The notes below the pieces were generated by a model. The model was not told the DNA's origin, made no database searches, and was given only the letters and a program-made list of their open reading frames with translations. This document shows positions 60,688 through 64,000 of a stretch of DNA of 64,000 bases, one piece after another. Source of the DNA: an uncultured Vampirovibrio sp. (GTDB taxonomy: Bacteria; Cyanobacteriota; Vampirovibrionia; Gastranaerophilales; Gastranaerophilaceae); contig CAJTLW010000003.1 of NCBI GenBank assembly GCA_910577515.1, positions 243,986-307,985 on the forward strand, given 5' to 3'. Numbering within the stretch: the first letter of the stretch is position 1; each line of letters begins with the position of its first letter. A program made the translations under genes and the position numbers.

Positions 60688-62484
60688 ATGTTGAAAGAAC
60701 TTCACCTAAACCCAGACGTTATAAAATTTCTAATATTTTTCATACCTTATTTATTTATTGCGCGTGATGTCATAAAGCATGCCTTTAAAAATCTTCTTGA
60801 AAAGAAATTTCTTGATGAAAATTTTTTAATGACAATAGCCACCCTTGGTGCTTTTGCAATTGGCGAATACCCGGAAGCACTTATGGTTATGGTGCTTTAT
60901 CAGGCTGGAGAATTTTTTACAGATTATGCGCTTGATAATTCTAAAAAATCTATATCCTCGCTTATGGAATTAAAGGCAGATTATGCAAATCTTATAACTC
61001 CTTCAGGTGTTAAAAAAACTACTCCACAAAATGTAAAAAAGGGTGACATTATCTTAATTAAACCGGGCGAAAAAATTCCGCTTGATGGTATTGTTGTCGA
61101 AGGCAGTACCTCTCTTGATACATCAAATTTAACAGGTGAGGCGCTTCCTTTGCCCCTAAAGCCTGATGATATTGTATCCAGCGGCTGCGTAAACCTTGAT
61201 GGGATGATAAAAATCAAAGTTACACACGAATTTCAAAATTCTACCGTTTCAAAAATTATTGAAATGGTGCAGAATGCTTCAAATAAAAAGGCTCCTGCTG
61301 AAAAATTTATCACGAAATTTGCAAAGATTTATACGCCAACAGTTGTGATGCTTGCAATCGCGCTTGTCGTCGTGCCGGTTTTATTTGGGGCAGAATTTTC
61401 TATCTGGTTTAAAAGAGCTTTGACTTTCCTTGTAATCTCTTGCCCTTGTGCGCTTGTAATATCAATACCATTAGGGTTTTTTGCATCCATAGGTGCTGCC
61501 TCAAAAAATGGTATATTAATCAAAGGCAGCAATTATATTGATTCGCTCTCTAAAGTAAAAACAGTTGTTTTTGATAAAACAGGAACGCTGACATCCGGTG
61601 TTTTCAAGGTTTTAGAGGTATATTCTTCAAATATTTCAAAAAAAGATTTTATAAAATTTGCAGCACATGCAGAACACTTTTCTGCTCATCCTATAGCACG
61701 TTCTATTCAGGCGGCGTACAATGAGCATGTGGAGGAAAATAATATCAAATCTTTGAAAGAAACTCCGGGGCTTGGCATCACAGTTGAAGTTTGTGGCCAA
61801 AAAGTAATTATAGGTAATTCCTCAATTATGGAAAAATTTAACATAGATTATCCTAAAAATATTGAAGGAAAAACTATAATTTATATGGCACTAAATGGTG
61901 AATACAAAGGTTATTTAACAATTTCAGACACTATAAAAGAAGGTGCAGTTGAAACCCTTTCAAGGCTCAAAAAAGACGGGGTTAGAAATATTGTTGTTTT
62001 AACAGGCGACAAAGGAATTTTCGGACTTGAAAATTCAAAAACTGCCTCTCTGATTGATAAAACATACTGCAATCTTTTTCCGCACCAAAAGCTTGAACAC
62101 TTAGAAAACTTACTTAAAACCCAAAAATCCTCTGAAACACTTGCTTTTGTTGGCGATGGTATTAATGATGCTCCTGTTCTTGCAAGGGCAGATATCGGGA
62201 TTGCAATGGGAAAAATCGGCTCAGATGCTGCAATTGGGGCTGCAGATGTTGTTATTATGGATGATAATTTAACAAAAATCCCTGCCGCTATTGAAATTTC
62301 CAAAAAAACCATAAAAATTGTAAAACAAAATATAGCGTTCATTCTTTTTGTTAAAGCGCTCTTTCTGATACTTGGCGCTTTTGGAATGACCTCAATGTGG
62401 GGTGCAGTGTTTGCAGATGTCGGTGTTTCAATTCTTGCGATATTAAACTCTATGCGTATGTTATGTTTTAAACCCTGCCGTTAA
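60688..62484 (+). CDS. P1B-type zinc/cadmium/lead efflux ATPase (ZntA/CadA-like)
   Basis: This 598-residue protein has all P1B motifs: TGEALP, the membrane metal site CPC (C252-P253-C254), phosphorylated D296 in DKTGT, SAHP in the nucleotide domain and GDGINDAP. K556 in the seventh and D577 in the eighth membrane helix (FADVG) are the P1B-2 signature for zinc, cadmium or lead. No N-terminal HMA or Cys metal-binding domain is present. It pumps metal ions out of the cytoplasm. AAAGGAAAA precedes the ATG. It is divergent from the SmtB/CadC-type gene, whose predicted operator covers its promoter. Confidence 0.95.
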   Translation: MLKELHLNPDVIKFLIFFIPYLFIARDVIKHAFKNLLEKKFLDENFLMTIATLGAFAIGEYPEALMVMVLYQAGEFFTDYALDNSKKSISSLMELKADYANLITPSGVKKTTPQNVKKGDIILIKPGEKIPLDGIVVEGSTSLDTSNLTGEALPLPLKPDDIVSSGCVNLDGMIKIKVTHEFQNSTVSKIIEMVQNASNKKAPAEKFITKFAKIYTPTVVMLAIALVVVPVLFGAEFSIWFKRALTFLVISCPCALVISIPLGFFASIGAASKNGILIKGSNYIDSLSKVKTVVFDKTGTLTSGVFKVLEVYSSNISKKDFIKFAAHAEHFSAHPIARSIQAAYNEHVEENNIKSLKETPGLGITVEVCGQKVIIGNSSIMEKFNIDYPKNIEGKTIIYMALNGEYKGYLTISDTIKEGAVETLSRLKKDGVRNIVVLTGDKGIFGLENSKTASLIDKTYCNLFPHQKLEHLENLLKTQKSSETLAFVGDGINDAPVLARADIGIAMGKIGSDAAIGAADVVIMDDNLTKIPAAIEISKKTIKIVKQNIAFILFVKALFLILGAFGMTSMWGAVFADVGVSILAILNSMRMLCFKPCR

Positions 62485-62512
62485 ATATTTACAAACATTG
62501 CATACACAAATA

Positions 62513-62550
62513 AAAAAACGGGGCGTTAAGGTTACTAAATACGCCCCTTT
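62513..62550. terminator. Terminator between the ATPase and glycine-rich genes
   Basis: GGGGCGT pairs with ACGCCCC (7 bp, 14-nt loop), flanked by A and T runs; convergent genes on both sides. Confidence 0.65.
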
Positions 62551-62575
62551 GAAAAGTTGTTCATCTAAAATTTGA

Positions 62576-64000
62576 CTATTCCCACCATTCAATAATTATT
62601 TTACCGTCCGAGCCATTTCCTCCTTTGTTTGGGTTTATTGTGGAAAGGTTTGGAACACCAATATCTAATATTCCTGCTCCGCCTCCACCTGCACCGTATC
62701 CTGTTGCATTCTGGCCGCTTGCATTACTATCGCCTGCAATACCTTCTTTTCCTCCGGCTCCTGTTAATTTTATGCCTGCATTTTTTAATATGCCAGGAAG
62801 ATTGGGCAGCCCTGCTCCTTTCCCGCCTGTGCTTTTATTAGCGTTTAATCCGGCTGTTGATATTGAACAATTTTGCGAGTTGTTTAAATAGCTTGTTCCC
62901 TTGTATGTGCAGTAGCTATTGTTTCCTGTTCCATTATTTCCACCGCTTCCGCCTTTACCATTAATTATGGTGTTATCGTCGGCTAGTTTCAGGAACGTTC
63001 CCGGGTTTCCGCCTCTTGCCTGTAGTTTTCTTTTGCCATCATCAAATGCAAATACAGTATCTCCTCCCTTTTTGGCCTCAATTGCCGCGTTATTATTAAT
63101 GCTGCCGCCTTCTCCTCCTTTTCCTATCCTTATTTTTATTTTTTCCCCGCTTTTTACGGAAACATTATCCATACTCATAATATTACCTGATGCCCCGCCT
63201 CCGCCTGCACCTGCTTCTGCGTATTTATACCCGCCTTTCCCGCCATCTAAAGCTGCATCCCAATATTTATTCCAGCTGATTCTAACATACCCTCCTGTTC
63301 CGGCGCCGCTTTCTGTAAGACCGTATCCGCCCCCGCCGCCACATCCGTAGCCTTTCGTTGCTGTTTTGCCGACAGGTGAAGCCTCTGTACCTCCCGTATT
63401 TCCTTCGCATTCGGGTGTATAAGGTGTAACAGGTGATGCCCCCTTTCCGCCATTAAAGCCATCTGCAAGCCCGCCTGTTGCTGCAATTGAAGTGCTTATT
63501 CCTGTGTTTGCCAATATTGTTCCGTCTTCTTTTACTATTGTGCTTGCAGTGCCAAAAGCAACACCGCCAAAACTTACAAGTGTACCCGAACTATTGATAT
63601 AAGGTGCATTCTCTCCGCTTGTTCCTTCTCCTACAGTAACTGTTAATGTTTTGCCGCTATCTACATTTATTCTTTTATTTATAATTACATTTCCTCTGCC
63701 GCCGCCTTGCCCGCCTTCACCGTAATCAAGATAATTTATTTTCATAATACCCGGTTTTCCATTTCCACCCTTTGCAGAAGTGCCTGCACCGCCTGCAGGA
63801 ATACCTGCTCCGCCGTTACAGAAATTATCCCCAAAGATATTATTTGCAATAATTCCTGCAATTGCACCGTTTGCAGAATATGTGCCGCCGCCCCCGCCTG
63901 TTGCATTTGTATGCTTTAAACCGTAGTGGCAAACAGAACCTTTGCCGCCGCCATAGTTAATATTGGAACGTACAAAAGAACCGCCCCCGCCCCCGCCCCC
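62576..64000 (-). CDS. Glycine-rich surface protein, partial
   Basis: The minus-strand frame ends at 62576 and stays open to the right edge, so at least 474 residues are visible and the N-terminus is missing. An internal Met at 63745 is not the true start, because the same frame continues upstream with GGGSFVRSN and GGGGGTYSANG. The chain is made of glycine runs alternating with short strands such as SGKTLTVTVGEGTSG, SVKSGEKIKIRIGKGGEGG and GGDTVFAF, the glycine-rich domain pattern also found in the protein at 35485-38079. It ends IIIEWWE. By analogy, a prepilin-like N-terminus may lie beyond the window. It is probably a cell-surface or pilus-associated protein. Confidence 0.8.
   Translation of the reverse strand, partial: GGGGGGGSFVRSNINYGGGKGSVCHYGLKHTNATGGGGGTYSANGAIAGIIANNIFGDNFCNGGAGIPAGGAGTSAKGGNGKPGIMKINYLDYGEGGQGGGRGNVIINKRINVDSGKTLTVTVGEGTSGENAPYINSSGTLVSFGGVAFGTASTIVKEDGTILANTGISTSIAATGGLADGFNGGKGASPVTPYTPECEGNTGGTEASPVGKTATKGYGCGGGGGYGLTESGAGTGGYVRISWNKYWDAALDGGKGGYKYAEAGAGGGGASGNIMSMDNVSVKSGEKIKIRIGKGGEGGSINNNAAIEAKKGGDTVFAFDDGKRKLQARGGNPGTFLKLADDNTIINGKGGSGGNNGTGNNSYCTYKGTSYLNNSQNCSISTAGLNANKSTGGKGAGLPNLPGILKNAGIKLTGAGGKEGIAGDSNASGQNATGYGAGGGGAGILDIGVPNLSTINPNKGGNGSDGKIIIEWWE

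Noticed and set aside
62625..63350. Proline-rich plus-strand frames of 88 and 143 residues.
   Set aside because: They are the complement of Gly codons (GGN read as CCN) in the glycine-rich minus-strand gene.
63750..64000. DNA repeat or CRISPR-like array near the right edge.
   Set aside because: The repetition is glycine codon runs in an open frame; there are no regular spacers.

Overview
The window is AT-rich (about one third G+C by eye) and densely coded on both strands. It looks like a chromosome segment from a non-photosynthetic relative of Cyanobacteria, most likely Vampirovibrionia (Melainabacteria), plausibly Gastranaerophilales. The main reason is that the beta' subunit of RNA polymerase is split into rpoC1 and rpoC2, with a very large insertion in the trigger loop of RpoC2, as in Cyanobacteria. 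Flagellar genes, pilT, prepilin-like glycine-rich proteins and a Gram-negative outer membrane (OstA/LptD-like protein, autotransporter) fit as well. The taxonomic call is inference from gene content, not from a marker search.

Layout. 1-1449 (-): a P-loop ATPase cut by the left edge. 1617-11960 (+): two uncharacterised multi-spanning membrane proteins and a 630-residue GH13-type protein in overlapping frames, then a 1466-residue GH13 protein with very large insertions in its catalytic barrel. 12002-12664 (-): a secreted SH3-like protein. 12961-21941 (+): rpoB-rpoC1-rpoC2. 22091-24415: small exported proteins, coaD and a coiled-coil neighbour. 24596-31390 (+): a flagellar cluster (transglycosylase without signal peptide, fliE, fliF, a protein in the fliG position, fliH, flhA) behind a sigma-28-like promoter. 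31445-35335 (-): a nucleotidyltransferase-like protein, rnhB, rbgA, rplS and a small HTH protein. 35485-43275 (+): a glycine-rich prepilin-like giant, an SNase-PLD nuclease fusion, a 35-residue membrane microprotein, an M23 peptidase and an OstA/LptD-like protein. 43278-49631 (-): YkgJ-like protein, lipoprotein, TPR protein, recO, a zinc-ribbon protein and pilT. 49882-53723: an orphan membrane protein, cysE, tyrS, a secreted transglycosylase and tRNA-Ser(GCU). 53791-59735: autotransporter, maltose-acetyltransferase-like protein, ung and an EEP-family hydrolase. 59740-62484: a MerR regulator, an SmtB/CadC-type metal sensor and a P1B metal ATPase with clear operators. 62576-64000 (-): a second glycine-rich giant, cut by the right edge.

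Cross-cutting signals. Five genes have a TATAAT box 6-7 nt before the start codon and no Shine-Dalgarno sequence, which suggests leaderless mRNAs. Several proteins without signal peptides carry a short F-G/T-G/A motif in polar N-termini. A 37-nt REP-like element occurs twice and one copy supplies the last codons of cysE. The strongest candidates for undescribed biology are the membrane/GH13 locus, the F-G motif proteins, and the unrecognised protein in the fliG slot.
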